A stretch of DNA of 64,000 nucleotides from positions 1,426,001 to 1,490,000 of the forward strand of contig NZ_CP051230.1 in NCBI RefSeq assembly GCF_017792385.1, written 5' to 3'. The notes under the pieces were generated by a model, which was not told the DNA's origin, did not search any database, and saw nothing but the letters and a program-made list of their open reading frames with translations. The position numbers and the translations under genes were made by a program. This DNA comes from Hyphomonas sp. Its GTDB lineage: Bacteria; Pseudomonadota; Alphaproteobacteria; Caulobacterales; Hyphomonadaceae. This document shows positions 34,913 through 43,709 of the stretch, in pieces. Position 1 is the stretch's first letter. Each line of letters opens with the position of its first letter.

Positions 34913-34945
34913 GAAAAAGAGCGCCTCCCGGACAGGAAGCGCTCT
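34913..34945 (-). terminator. Terminator of gap
   Basis: AGAGCGC (34918-34924) pairs with GCGCTCT (34939-34945) across a 14-base loop. On the minus strand the stem is followed by TTTTTCC. It lies between the gap stop and the pgk start, so pgk is likely transcribed from its own promoter or by readthrough. Confidence 0.75.
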
Positions 34946-34958
34946 CGGGGTAGGGAGG

Positions 34959-35966
34959 CTAGATCAGCTTCGACATGGCGAGCGCGGTATCGCTCATCCG
35001 GGTCGCGAAGCCCCATTCATTGTCATACCAGGACAGGACGCGGACCATCGTGCCCTCAATGACCTGCGTCTGGTCGAGCGCGAAGGTGGACGAGTGCGGA
35101 TCGTGGTTGAAGTCTGAGGAGACGAGCGGCTTGTCGGTGTAGCCGAGCACACCTTTCATCGGGCCGTCCGCGGCCGCCTTGATGGCGGTGTTCACTTCCT
35201 CGACCGTGGTCGGCTTTCCGGCATCGAAGACCAGGTCGATCATCGAGACGTTCGGCGTCGGGACGCGCACGGCGGAGCCATCGAGCTTGCCCTTGAGTTC
35301 CGGCAGGACGAGGCCGACAGCCTTGGCCGCGCCGGTCGAGGTCGGGATCATGGACATGGCAGCCGCGCGACCGCGATAGAGGTCCTTGTGCATGCGGTCC
35401 AGCGTCGGCTGGTCGCCGGTATAGGAGTGGACCGTCGTCATGTAGCCGCGCTTGATGCCGACCGTGTCGTTTAGGACCTTTGCGACCGGCGACAGGCAGT
35501 TCGTGGTGCAGGACGCGTTGGAGACGACGAGGTCATCCTTGGTCAGGGTGGAATGGTTCACGCCATAGACGATGGTCTTGTCGGCATTGGTGGCCGGAGC
35601 GGAGACCAGGACGCGCTTGGCGCCAGCCTTCAGGTGGGCGGAAGCCTTTTCCTTGTCGGCGAAGATGCCGGTACATTCCATCGCGATATCGATGTCCAGT
35701 TCGGCATGCGGCAGGTCGGCCGGGTCACGCACGGCGGTGCAGAGGAATTTGCGGTCGCCGACGATGATCGTGTCGCCATCGACTTCAACCGTCTGGTTCA
35801 ACCGGCCATGAATGGAGTCATACTGCAGAAGGTGGGCATTGGTGGCGACGGGGCCAAGGTCGTTGATGGCAACGACTTCGATGTCCTTGCGGTCATGCTC
35901 GATGATGGAACGCAGGACGAGACGGCCAATGCGGCCAAAACCATTGATTGCAACGCGAACGGCCAT
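34959..35966 (-). CDS. gap: Glyceraldehyde-3-phosphate dehydrogenase
   Basis: A 335-residue NAD-linked dehydrogenase. The Rossmann N-terminus is VRVAINGFGRIGRLVLRS, the catalytic loop VSNASCTTNCLSPV with Cys153, and the C-terminal WYDNEWGFATRM is present. Asn34-Asp36 follows the second strand, consistent with NAD preference. AAGGAG precedes ATG 35966; the open frame farther upstream is not family-like. It is the first gene of the gap-pgk-fba order on this strand, with its own terminator. Confidence 0.97.
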   Translation of the reverse strand: MAVRVAINGFGRIGRLVLRSIIEHDRKDIEVVAINDLGPVATNAHLLQYDSIHGRLNQTVEVDGDTIIVGDRKFLCTAVRDPADLPHAELDIDIAMECTGIFADKEKASAHLKAGAKRVLVSAPATNADKTIVYGVNHSTLTKDDLVVSNASCTTNCLSPVAKVLNDTVGIKRGYMTTVHSYTGDQPTLDRMHKDLYRGRAAAMSMIPTSTGAAKAVGLVLPELKGKLDGSAVRVPTPNVSMIDLVFDAGKPTTVEEVNTAIKAAADGPMKGVLGYTDKPLVSSDFNHDPHSSTFALDQTQVIEGTMVRVLSWYDNEWGFATRMSDTALAMSKLI

Positions 35967-36150
35967 GAAAAATCTCCTTTGGAGCGGCAGGCTAGAATTC
36001 TGCTGGCCCTTTACGACGCCACAAGCCCTTCGTCCACCCGCGCCCGATGCGGCCTCGCGCCGCTTGCGGCCTGTTTGCGGTAACGGTGATCGGGCGTGGA
36101 CTTGGCCGCGCCGGCCCCGTATGGCCAGAGGGTGAGGGAAAGGGCCGGAC

Positions 36151-37053
36151 ATGCAGCAGGTCACGATCGGACAGGACGGGCGCCGTGTGGGCGTTCTGGG
36201 CTTCGGCTGCTGGCGCTTTGCCGGTCATGATCTGGCCGAGGCCGAAACCCTGATCGAGACGGCGCTGGATCTGGGCATGACGCTGGTCGACACGGCCGAC
36301 ATTTACGGGTTTGGCGGCGAAGGCTTCGGTGCAGCGGAAACGCTGCTGGGCCGCGTGCTGAGCGCCGCGCCCGCCCGGCGCGAGCGGATGTTCCTGGCCA
36401 GCAAGGGCGGGATCATCCCGCCGGTGCCCTACAATTCAAGCCGGGCCTATCTGATCGCGGCATGCGAGGCCTCGCTGGCGCGGCTGGGCGTGGAGCAGAT
36501 CGACCTCTACCAGATTCACCGGCCGGACCTGCTGACTCCATGGGAAGAGGTGGCCGGAGCACTGGATGCGCTGATGGCAGAGGGCAAGATCGCCTCTGTC
36601 GGCGTGTCCAATTTCACCGTCGCGCAGACCCGCGCATTGCAGGCGCATCTCGGCGCGAAGATCGTCAGCACGCAGCCGGAATTCTCCGCCCTTCACCGGC
36701 AGCCTCTTGAAGACGGCACGCTGGACTGGTGCCAGGAAACCGGCGCGGCGGCGCTGGTCTGGTCGCCGCTGGCAGGCGGCAGGCTGGGCGAGACCTATCT
36801 GCCGCAGCCGGAGGACCCGCCCATGCTGGGTGCGGTGCAGGAAACTCTCGACCGGATCGCGGCCCTGTATGATGTGCGGCGCAGCGATGTGGCGCTGGCC
36901 TTCCTGCTGAAACATCCGGCGCGTCCCATTGTGCTGCTGGGCACGCAGCGGCCGGAGCGGCTGGCGGCAGCCAGACAGGCCCTGGCCGTCCCCCTCAGCC
37001 GCCAGCAATGGTACAGCATTCTGGAAGCCGCCCGCGGCGCGCCGATGCCATGA
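36151..37053 (+). CDS. Aldo/keto reductase
   Basis: A 300-residue NADP(H)-dependent reductase with the AKR barrel. LIETALDLGMTLVDTADIYG contains the catalytic Asp and Tyr, the Lys lies in FLASKGG, and DLYQIHRPD carries the His. The C-terminal NADP loop is VLLGTQRPERLAAA. The substrate is unknown. AGGG precedes the ATG. The stop overlaps the start of the DMT transporter (ATGA), suggesting a two-gene operon, maybe a detoxification and export pair. Confidence 0.9.
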   Translation: MQQVTIGQDGRRVGVLGFGCWRFAGHDLAEAETLIETALDLGMTLVDTADIYGFGGEGFGAAETLLGRVLSAAPARRERMFLASKGGIIPPVPYNSSRAYLIAACEASLARLGVEQIDLYQIHRPDLLTPWEEVAGALDALMAEGKIASVGVSNFTVAQTRALQAHLGAKIVSTQPEFSALHRQPLEDGTLDWCQETGAAALVWSPLAGGRLGETYLPQPEDPPMLGAVQETLDRIAALYDVRRSDVALAFLLKHPARPIVLLGTQRPERLAAARQALAVPLSRQQWYSILEAARGAPMP

Positions 37054-37979
37054 GCCAGAGCCAGCCCGGACATCGCAGCGCCGCCGACTGGTCGCTGTTC
37101 GCCCTGCTGACCCTGCTGTGGGCCGCAGCCTATGCCCTGACCCGGGTGGCGGTGGACAAGGGCAATCCGGAGGTTGGCCTGCCGGTGGCCTGGGTGTTGC
37201 CGGGCCGGTTGACCATCGGGGCAGCGGTCTTGTGGGTCTTCATGCTGGCGCGCGGCCAGCGGCTGCCATCGCTGAAGGACCGCAAGCGCTGGCTGGCCAT
37301 TCTCGGCATGGGCCTTGCGGGATCGGTGTTCCCCTTCTTCCTGATCACCACGGCGCAGGAGACGGTCAATTCCAGCCTCGCCGCGCTCTACACCGCGGCG
37401 GTGCCGATCTTCGTCGTGTGCGGCGCAAGTTTTCTGTTTGCGGACGAACGCATGACGCGGGGCACGGCGATTGGTGTTCTGTCCGGCTTTGCCGGTGTGG
37501 CCGTCCTGTTCGGGCCGGACGCCATGAACGGGCTGGGCAATGCCAGCGTCATCGCGCAAGGCCTGCTGATCCTGGCGACCATGAATTATGCTGCCGCCAG
37601 CCTGATGGCGCGCGGGGCGCCACGGATGGAGGCCATCCCGTTTGCAACGGGTTTCGTGACGCTGGCGGCGATTGTGTCCTGGCCGCTGGCCTTTACGGTC
37701 AACCCGGCGGAGGTGACGGCAGACTGGACCCATTGGGCCGCCGTGGTCGGGCTGGGCATCATTCCCACGGCGATTGCGCAGGCGCTGTACATGTTGCTGA
37801 TCGCGCGCACCAGCGCCACCTTCCTGTCGCTGACGGGCTATTCGATCCCGGTGGTCAGTGCCGGGCTTGGCTGGCTGTTCTTTCGCGAGACCCAGAGCTG
37901 GCATGCCCTGATTGCCTTCGCTCTGATCCTGGGCGGTGTCTGGCTGGCCCGGCGCGGCGGCGGCGTGAAGGAAGGGTAG
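37050..37979 (+). CDS. DMT-superfamily EamA transporter
   Basis: A 309-residue transporter with about ten membrane helices arranged as two EamA repeats (roughly residues 8-140 and 155-290). The N-terminal repeat has FALLTLLWAAAYALTRVAVDKG, and the second ends ALILGGVWLARR. Members export amino acids, metabolites or drugs; the substrate cannot be read from the sequence. ATG 37050 overlaps the reductase stop as ATGA and fits a short cytoplasmic N-terminus. Confidence 0.88.
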   Translation: MSQSQPGHRSAADWSLFALLTLLWAAAYALTRVAVDKGNPEVGLPVAWVLPGRLTIGAAVLWVFMLARGQRLPSLKDRKRWLAILGMGLAGSVFPFFLITTAQETVNSSLAALYTAAVPIFVVCGASFLFADERMTRGTAIGVLSGFAGVAVLFGPDAMNGLGNASVIAQGLLILATMNYAAASLMARGAPRMEAIPFATGFVTLAAIVSWPLAFTVNPAEVTADWTHWAAVVGLGIIPTAIAQALYMLLIARTSATFLSLTGYSIPVVSAGLGWLFFRETQSWHALIAFALILGGVWLARRGGGVKEG

Positions 37980-38050
37980 GGGCCAGCACGGGCGACGCCC
38001 GTGACGGCGCTATGTTCCTGAAGTTGAGATATCTTCTGTGAGGAGACCGG

Positions 38051-38452
38051 TCAGGTGTCCGGGGGCGGCAGAGCGCGGCCCGTGATACAGGCGCAGGCGG
38101 CGGTCCCGACACGCGCCAAACGAACCTGGCGGCCTGGGCCCCGGCCTTCGCCGGGGTGAGCGGTCAAGAGGGATGTGCCTTCCAATGCTGCTGTCAGAGC
38201 CCTGGGCAGTTCCCATTGGAGCACATCCTGCTGTGCCTGCCGGGCCATCGCGGCCGCATGTTCGGCCCGTGTGTCGCCGATCTGCAAAAGCCAGACCTGT
38301 CCGGTTCGCGTCAGTCCGTAGAGAAAATTCGCCTCGGCGCCCTTCACCGCGCGCACATAAAGGCGCACGAGGATCAATTGCAGCCAGATCCAGAACCGGT
38401 GCGATTCCAGATTCGGCGGCAGATCCCGGGGTGGGGCGAACAGGCGATCCAT
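38051..38452 (-). CDS. Hypothetical protein whose 3' end runs through a palindromic repeat
   Basis: A 133-residue frame I do not recognise. The first 95 residues look protein-like (FWIWLQLILVRLYVRAVKGAEANFLYG, then TRTGQVWLLQIGDTRAEHAAAMARQAQ), with one hydrophobic segment. The last 40 residues come from translation of a GC-rich repeat (38139-38156) and are unlike the rest (AHPGEGRGPGRQV). The native stop may have been lost by repeat insertion, or the protein naturally ends here. Confidence 0.55.
   Translation of the reverse strand: MDRLFAPPRDLPPNLESHRFWIWLQLILVRLYVRAVKGAEANFLYGLTRTGQVWLLQIGDTRAEHAAAMARQAQQDVLQWELPRALTAALEGTSLLTAHPGEGRGPGRQVRLARVGTAACACITGRALPPPDT
38139..38156. repeat. Short GC-rich palindromic repeat (REP-like)
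   Basis: CCCCGGC and GCCGGGG form a 7-bp stem around CTTC. The form CACCCCGGCGAAGGCCGGGG resembles short palindromes dispersed through Caulobacterales-like genomes. It is inside the 3' end of the hypothetical gene at 38051-38452. No second copy was seen in this window, so its repetitive nature is inferred. Confidence 0.5.
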
Positions 38453-38587
38453 GCGGGCAGTATAGCTCCGTTTGCGGAGGGGGAGGATAAATCAATTTCT
38501 TCTCCCTGTTTTCATTGCGGTTTTGTGACAAAATTCGGGGATAGAGTGTCATAAAACTCATACCGAACCGGAGTAAGGGCGGACATC

Positions 38588-39400
38588 ATGACCCGACCTG
38601 ACACACGCCCGGACTATCGTTCGATCTTCATCTCCGATGTGCATCTCGGCAGCGCCGGATGCCAGGCCGATGCGCTGTGCGCCTTCATGAAGACGCACAC
38701 ATCAGAACAGCTCTACCTGGTGGGTGACATCATCGATGGCTGGCGCATGCGGAAGAAATGGTTCTGGCCGCAATCGCACACCAATGTCATCCGCCGTATC
38801 CTGACGGCCGCCAAGCGCGGCACGGATGTGACCTATATCATCGGCAATCATGACGAATTCCTGCGCGCCTTCCTGCAATTCCGGCTGAATTTCGGCGAGA
38901 TCGCCGTCCGGAACCGCGCCGTGCATGAGGGCGAGGATGGCAAACGCTACCTCGTTGTGCATGGCGACATGTTCGATGGCATGATGCGGGCCGACCGCAA
39001 ATGGATCATGCATCTGGGCGATCATGCCTATAATTTCCTGCTCTGGACGAACACGAAGCTGAACGCCGTGCGCCGCCGCCTGGGCATGCCCTATTGGTCG
39101 CTGTCGCAGGCGCTGAAAAAGCGCACCAAGCGGGCGCTGAACCATATCCACAATTTCGAGGGTCATGTGGCCGATTATTGCCGCCGCAAGGGCTTTGACG
39201 GCGCGATCTGCGGCCACATCCATGTCGCCGAGATGCGCGACATCGACGGCATCACCTACATGAATGATGGCGACTGGGTGGAAAGCTGCACCGCCCTGGT
39301 CGAGCACCATGACGGTCGCTGGGAGTTGCTCCACTTCCAGCCGCATGAGGTGACGGAGACGCAAGCCGCTGCGCCGGTGCGGGTGCAGGCGGTGGCTTGA
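38588..39400 (+). CDS. LpxH-like UDP-2,3-diacylglucosamine diphosphatase family phosphoesterase
   Basis: A 270-residue calcineurin-like metallophosphoesterase. Metal motifs run in order: SDVHLG, GDIIDGWR, GNHDEFLR, HGDMFDG and GHIHVAE. This order and the WxxR after GDIID fit the LpxH-related group that cleaves UDP-diacylglucosamine for lipid A synthesis. Other phosphoesterases of this subgroup exist, so the exact substrate is not proved. It has a C-terminal Ala/Val-rich tail. It is followed by an inverted repeat pair. Confidence 0.85.
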   Translation: MTRPDTRPDYRSIFISDVHLGSAGCQADALCAFMKTHTSEQLYLVGDIIDGWRMRKKWFWPQSHTNVIRRILTAAKRGTDVTYIIGNHDEFLRAFLQFRLNFGEIAVRNRAVHEGEDGKRYLVVHGDMFDGMMRADRKWIMHLGDHAYNFLLWTNTKLNAVRRRLGMPYWSLSQALKKRTKRALNHIHNFEGHVADYCRRKGFDGAICGHIHVAEMRDIDGITYMNDGDWVESCTALVEHHDGRWELLHFQPHEVTETQAAAPVRVQAVA

Positions 39401-39406
39401 GGTTTT

Positions 39407-39528
39407 CCTCCCCTGCGCAGCGGGGGAGGTGGCAGACGGCGCAGCCGGCTGACGGAGGGGGGACTCGGGTGCGACAAGAGCCCCCTCCGCCTCGCTTCGC
39501 TCAGCACCTCCCCCGTCAACGGGGGAGG
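39407..39528. repeat. Inverted pair of CCTCCCC...GGAGGGGG intergenic repeats
   Basis: Two related repeat units lie head to head. One runs from 39407 on the plus strand and begins CCTCCCCTGCGCAGCGGGGG. The other, on the minus strand, starts at 39528 and begins CCTCCCCCGTTGACGGGGGA. Each contains a short hairpin plus a GGAGGTG-x-tail ending GGAGGGGG. Units of this design are widely scattered between genes in alphaproteobacteria. The 122-bp pair fills most of the gap between the phosphoesterase and helicase genes and could fold into a long hairpin. Confidence 0.8.
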
Positions 39529-39578
39529 ATGGGCGCGGCACGCTTGACTTCCCTCTCACTCCCCGCCAAGCCGCGTTG

Positions 39579-42308
39579 ATGAGTTCCACGCTGAAGGCCA
39601 TTCTCGGCCCCACCAATACCGGCAAGACGCATTACGCCATCGAGCGGATGACGGGCTTTGGCACGGGCATGATCGGCCTGCCGCTGCGCCTGCTGGCGCG
39701 CGAAGTCTATGACCGGGTGGTCGAGCGCAAGGGCGCAGCGCATGTGGCGCTGGTCACCGGGGAGGAGCGGATTGTTCCGCCTACGGCGCGCTATTGGGTG
39801 TGCACCGTGGAATCCATGCCGGTGGACCGGAAGGTGGATTTCGTCGCGATTGACGAGATCCAGCTGGCCGAGGACCAGGACCGGGGCCATGTCTTCACCG
39901 ACCGCATCCTGAATTTGCGCGGCGCGCATGAAACCCTGCTGCTGGGCAGCGACACGATGCGCAACGTGCTGCGGGCGCTGGATCTGGGCGCCGAGACCGA
40001 GCCGCGCGAGCGGTTTTCGGAATTGCGCTATGCGGGCCATTGCAAGATCACCAAGCTACCGAAGCGCACGGCCATCGTCGCCTTCAGCGCAGACGAAGTC
40101 TACGCCATTGGCGAATTGCTCCGTCGGCAGAAGGGCGGGGCGGCCATCGTGATGGGCGCGCTCAGCCCGCGCACCCGCAATGCGCAGGTCGAGCTCTACC
40201 AGTCCGGCCAGGTCGACTATATCGTTGCCACCGATGCCATCGGCATGGGGCTGAATCTGGATGTCGACCGGGTCGTGTTCGCCTCGCGCTCGAAATTTGA
40301 CGGGCGGCGCCACCGCCTGCTGACGCCTGCCGAATGCGCCCAGATTGCCGGGCGGGCCGGACGCTTCCGCACCGATGGGGAATTCGGCGAGACGGCAAAC
40401 TGCCCGCATTTCGACGAAGAGACCTGGAAGGCCATCGAAGCCCACCGGTTCGACCCGGTGGACCATCTGCAATGGCGCAATTCGGCGCTGGATTTCTCCA
40501 GCCTGCGGCGCCTGATCCTGAGCCTGGAAAAGCCGAGCGGGCATCCCGCCCTGATCCACAATCCGCATGCGCTGGATGAATGGGTGCTGCGCCGGATGAG
40601 CGAGGATGGCGCCATCGGGCCGAATGTGGCCGGCACGCGGCAGGTGAAGCGCTTGTGGGATCTGGCCCGCCTGCCGGACTTCCGCAAGGCCGGGCCGGAA
40701 GGTCATGCGCGGCTGGTGCTGGGACTGGCCGAAACGCTGGCCGACCCGGATGCGCGCCTGTCGGATACGGGGCTGGAGCGGCGGCTGGCGGATTTGTCCT
40801 CGACCCAGGGGGACATTGCAAAGCTGCAGCAGCGCCTTGCCAATATCCGAACCTGGACTTATGCCGCCCACCGGCCTGACTGGCTGGAAAACCCTGAAAA
40901 ATGGCAGGATCGAACGCGGGAGATTGAAGACTCCCTGTCAGACGCGCTACACGAAGCCCTTACGGCCCGGTTTGTCGACCGGCGCACAACCGCTTTGCTT
41001 GCCAGCCTGAAGAAGGAAGACGCCCTCGTGACCGAATTGACCCCGGAAGGTGATGTCCGTGTGGAAGGCCATGTTGTCGGACGGTTGAAGGGCCTGACCT
41101 TCGAGCCGGTGCTGGACGCCAGAACCCTGGAAGGCAAGGCCGTGCGCGGCGCGGCGCAGGCGGCTGTCCGCCCGCTGATCCTCGAACGCCTGAACCTGAT
41201 CGTGGCGGCGCCGGACGATGCCTTCAAGCTGAATGATGAAGGCCAGGTGGAGCATATCAATTCGCCCGTGGGCCAATTGGTGAAGGGGTCCGGCTGGATG
41301 GCGCCGCGCGTGGAGATCATCGGCGCGGCGGAAGTCGACCCGGCCGAGCGCGAAGCAGCAAGGCGAAGGCTGGACCAATGGGCCGCAAAGGAAATTGCCC
41401 GCATCCTGCCGACCCATACGAAGCTGGCCGTCGACAAGGCCGGCGATGCGCTGGAAGGCCTGGCGCGCGGCATTGCCTTCCGCGTGCTGGAGAGCGGCGC
41501 GGCCGTCGACCTGCGCCAGGATGATCCCGGCCTGCGGCTGAGCGCGGAACAGCGCGAGGCCCTGAAGGGGATCGGCATCCGGGCGGGCCGTGTGGCGGCC
41601 CATGTGCCGGATGCGCAGAAACCTGCCGGCCAGCGCATGATTGCCATTCTGCGGGCCGTGGCCGAAGGCCAGCCCTTCCCGCTGGCCCCGGAAGGGGCGG
41701 GCTCGTTCGCGCTGGACGGCACCTGGCCGGAAGAGGCGCTGGCCGCCAATGGCTATCTGCGTTTCGGCAAGCGGGCCGTGCGCGCCGATCTGGCCGAACG
41801 CCTCGGCTGGGAAATCGCCAAGCGCCGCAAGGAAGCGGGCAAGAATGCCTTTCCGATCGAGATCGATCTGGCCTCGGTCGTGTCGTGCCCGGCCGATGAC
41901 TGGCCGGCCGTGCTGAAAGGCTTCGGCCTCGCCCCGGCAGAAAAGGACAAGGACACCGACGCGGTCCTTCTGTGGCGCTATGCGGCGCGCGCGCGGCCGG
42001 ACGGACGGCCCGAACGTGGGCGCCATGAAGGCGGCGGAGCCCGGCACCAGAATGCCGGCGGCAAGGGCGGCAAAGGTCCGCGTGGCAACCGGCCCCAGGG
42101 GGGCGGGGGACGTGGCCCGGCCCGCAACGCGCCGGCCTCGCGCAAGCCAGACCCGGACAGCCCGTTCGCGGCGCTGGCGGCCCTGTTGCCGGAAGAGAAG
42201 CCGAAACCGAAGAAAAAGAAGCGCAAACCGAAGCCCGCCGCGGACTCTGCGGCCCCGCAGGATTCTGCAGGCACCGGCAGCGGCTTTGCCTATACGCCCT
42301 TCCGATGA
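39579..42308 (+). CDS. SUV3-like superfamily 2 RNA helicase
   Basis: A 909-residue helicase related to mitochondrial SUV3. Walker A is GPTNTGKT (residues 10-17), followed by the DEIQ motif (92-95) and QIAGRAGR for motif VI. The second RecA domain contains ATDAIGMGLNLDVDRVVF. A helical C-terminal part (about 330-750) follows, then a Gly/Arg-rich and Lys-rich disordered tail (about 810-900, KPKPKKKKRKPKP). The tail suggests RNA or ribosome binding. ATG 39579 is preferred over TTG 39576. The stop overlaps the S4 protein start by 4 bases (ATGA), and the locus runs on to carD. Confidence 0.92.
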   Translation: MSSTLKAILGPTNTGKTHYAIERMTGFGTGMIGLPLRLLAREVYDRVVERKGAAHVALVTGEERIVPPTARYWVCTVESMPVDRKVDFVAIDEIQLAEDQDRGHVFTDRILNLRGAHETLLLGSDTMRNVLRALDLGAETEPRERFSELRYAGHCKITKLPKRTAIVAFSADEVYAIGELLRRQKGGAAIVMGALSPRTRNAQVELYQSGQVDYIVATDAIGMGLNLDVDRVVFASRSKFDGRRHRLLTPAECAQIAGRAGRFRTDGEFGETANCPHFDEETWKAIEAHRFDPVDHLQWRNSALDFSSLRRLILSLEKPSGHPALIHNPHALDEWVLRRMSEDGAIGPNVAGTRQVKRLWDLARLPDFRKAGPEGHARLVLGLAETLADPDARLSDTGLERRLADLSSTQGDIAKLQQRLANIRTWTYAAHRPDWLENPEKWQDRTREIEDSLSDALHEALTARFVDRRTTALLASLKKEDALVTELTPEGDVRVEGHVVGRLKGLTFEPVLDARTLEGKAVRGAAQAAVRPLILERLNLIVAAPDDAFKLNDEGQVEHINSPVGQLVKGSGWMAPRVEIIGAAEVDPAEREAARRRLDQWAAKEIARILPTHTKLAVDKAGDALEGLARGIAFRVLESGAAVDLRQDDPGLRLSAEQREALKGIGIRAGRVAAHVPDAQKPAGQRMIAILRAVAEGQPFPLAPEGAGSFALDGTWPEEALAANGYLRFGKRAVRADLAERLGWEIAKRRKEAGKNAFPIEIDLASVVSCPADDWPAVLKGFGLAPAEKDKDTDAVLLWRYAARARPDGRPERGRHEGGGARHQNAGGKGGKGPRGNRPQGGGGRGPARNAPASRKPDPDSPFAALAALLPEEKPKPKKKKRKPKPAADSAAPQDSAGTGSGFAYTPFR

Positions 42309-42592
42309 CCGATACGCCGTCGCTGCGCCTGGATGTGTGGCTGTGGCGGGCACGGTTCTTCAAGACGCGCGCCCTGTCCGGCGCCCATATCCGCAAGCGG
42401 GGCGCCCGGATCACGCGCAATGGGCTGACACGCCGGGTCAACAAGCCGGGCACGTCAATTTGCGCCGGAGATGTTGTCACGCTGGCGCAGGGCGCGCATA
42501 TCAGGGCGGTCGAGGTGCTGGGCCTCGGAACGCGGCGGGGGCCGGCTGACGAGGCAGCGACGCTGTACAGAACACTGGAGACGGATGGATGA
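42305..42592 (+). CDS. S4-domain RNA-binding protein (HslR-like)
   Basis: A 95-residue protein consisting of one S4 fold. RLDVWLWRARFFKTRALSGAHIRKRGARI is the classic S4 alpha-L motif, and the middle is rich in Arg. HslR-type proteins rescue stalled 50S subunits that carry peptidyl-tRNA. It overlaps the helicase stop (ATGA) and the TerB start (ATGATG), so all three are translationally coupled. The pairing of helicase and S4 genes is common in alphaproteobacteria. Confidence 0.9.
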   Translation: MTDTPSLRLDVWLWRARFFKTRALSGAHIRKRGARITRNGLTRRVNKPGTSICAGDVVTLAQGAHIRAVEVLGLGTRRGPADEAATLYRTLETDG

Positions 42593-43035
42593 TGAGCGCG
42601 CTGAAGAATTTGTTCCGCCAGAAAACCCCGGCGGAAAAGCCGATGGACCCGCAAGTGGCGGCGGCCGCTTTGCTGGTCGAGGCGGCGCTGTCGGACGGGG
42701 TGTATGTGAACATCGAAAGCGACATGATCGCGGAAATCCTGCTCGAAGCCTTCAAGTTCGACGCTGACCGCGCCGACGCGGTGCTGGCGGAAGGGGAGGC
42801 GCTGGCCGAGGAAGCGGTCGGATCGCACCAGTTCACGAAACATGTGAAGAAGCTGCCCGTGGCCGAGCGCATCTCGATCATCGAGGGGCTGTACCGGGTG
42901 GCGCTGGCCGATGGCGAGAAGAGCGATATCGAGGATGCCTATATCCGGCATGTCGCCTCGCTGCTGCACATTGACGACATTTCCCGTGCCCAGGCCCGCC
43001 AGATGGCTGAAAAACGCATCACTGACGCTTCCTGA
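42589..43035 (+). CDS. TerB-family protein
   Basis: A 148-residue all-helical protein. After about 20 basic residues the TerB domain runs DPQVAAAALLVEAALSDGVYVNIESDMIAEILLEAF...ISIIEGLYRVALADGEKSDIEDAYIRHVASLL. The acidic D/E clusters fit the metal-binding sites of TerB/DjlA-type folds. Its role is not known; tellurite resistance is a family name and not a likely job here. It starts within the S4 stop, so it belongs to the helicase operon. Confidence 0.85.
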   Translation: MMSALKNLFRQKTPAEKPMDPQVAAAALLVEAALSDGVYVNIESDMIAEILLEAFKFDADRADAVLAEGEALAEEAVGSHQFTKHVKKLPVAERISIIEGLYRVALADGEKSDIEDAYIRHVASLLHIDDISRAQARQMAEKRITDAS

Positions 43036-43120
43036 AGACTCCTGTCAGATCACCTCATTGACATGAGCGCCCCCGCGCGCCATTTCGCCGTGGCACTTAT
43101 CTCAGAAGGCCCGCCTGCCC

Positions 43121-43465
43121 ATGACCTATATCGTTGTCGATGCCTGCATCCGCTGCAAATACATGGATTGCGTCGAGGTTTGCCCCGTCGACTGTTTCTA
43201 TGAGGGCGAGAACATGCTGGTCATCCATCCGGATGAGTGCATCGATTGCGGCGTGTGCGAGCCGGAATGCCCGGTCGAGGCGATCAAGCCGGACACCGAG
43301 GACGACCCGGACGGGAAATGGCTTAAACTGAACAGCGAATATGCCAAGACCTGGCCCAACATCACCCGGATGAAGGAGCCCCCGGCCGACCGCGAGGAAT
43401 TTGCTCAGGAGACCGGCAAGCTGGAGAAGTATTTCAGTGCAAAGCCGGGTGAGGGCGACGCCTGA
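43121..43465 (+). CDS. fdxA: Seven-iron ferredoxin FdxA
   Basis: A 114-residue ferredoxin with one [3Fe-4S] and one [4Fe-4S] cluster. Nine cysteines are seen: C9, C12, C17, C21, C25, C40, C43, C46 and C50. The ligands are arranged as in Azotobacter ferredoxin I. The central VHPDECIDC-like stretch and the acidic tail (VEAIKPDTEDDPDG) are typical. It lies between terB and carD, a common order in alphaproteobacteria. Confidence 0.95.
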   Translation: MTYIVVDACIRCKYMDCVEVCPVDCFYEGENMLVIHPDECIDCGVCEPECPVEAIKPDTEDDPDGKWLKLNSEYAKTWPNITRMKEPPADREEFAQETGKLEKYFSAKPGEGDA

Positions 43466-43567
43466 GTCAGGCCATCCGGACCCTGATTTTGCTGGGATTC
43501 TCAATAAACGTTAACAAAATCAGCGGCCTTGGGAACTTTACCCTTGGTTAGCATCTGGGCGTGTCTG

Positions 43568-43596
43568 TTGAAAAAGCTGCACATTTATGCTAGTGT
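43568..43596 (+). promoter_or_regulatory. Predicted promoter of carD
   Basis: -35 TTGAAA (43568-43573) and -10 TAGTGT (43591-43596) are separated by 17 bases. The TGC before the -10 box gives an extended -10 of the form TG-n-TA, and GCTAGTG resembles the housekeeping -10 GCTANA reported for Caulobacter. Transcription would start near 43603, leaving a leader of about 105 bases. Confidence 0.45.
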
Positions 43597-43618
43597 TCAG
43601 ACTTGAGTAATAACTGAC

Positions 43619-43683
43619 AAGAGCCGGAAACTTCAACTCGGACCGCCAAGCATGACGGACTGAGAGGAACTTTGTCGGCTCTT
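43619..43683 (+). promoter_or_regulatory. Structured 5' leader of carD (nested stem-loops)
   Basis: An outer stem AAGAGCCG (43619-43626) pairs perfectly with CGGCTCTT (43676-43683). Inside it CTCGGACCG (43637-43645) pairs with CGGACTGAG (43656-43664) with one mismatch and one wobble around a 10-base loop. Together they would form a long hairpin between the predicted promoter and the carD start. Function is not known; control of carD translation or transcript stability is a guess. Confidence 0.4.
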
Positions 43684-43709
43684 AATGCGTAAAAAGGGCG
43701 ATATCCAAC

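Noticed and set aside
40947..42969. Long minus-strand frames opposite the helicase gene
   Set aside because: High-GC shadow frames with no motif; the plus-strand helicase has all the expected motifs.
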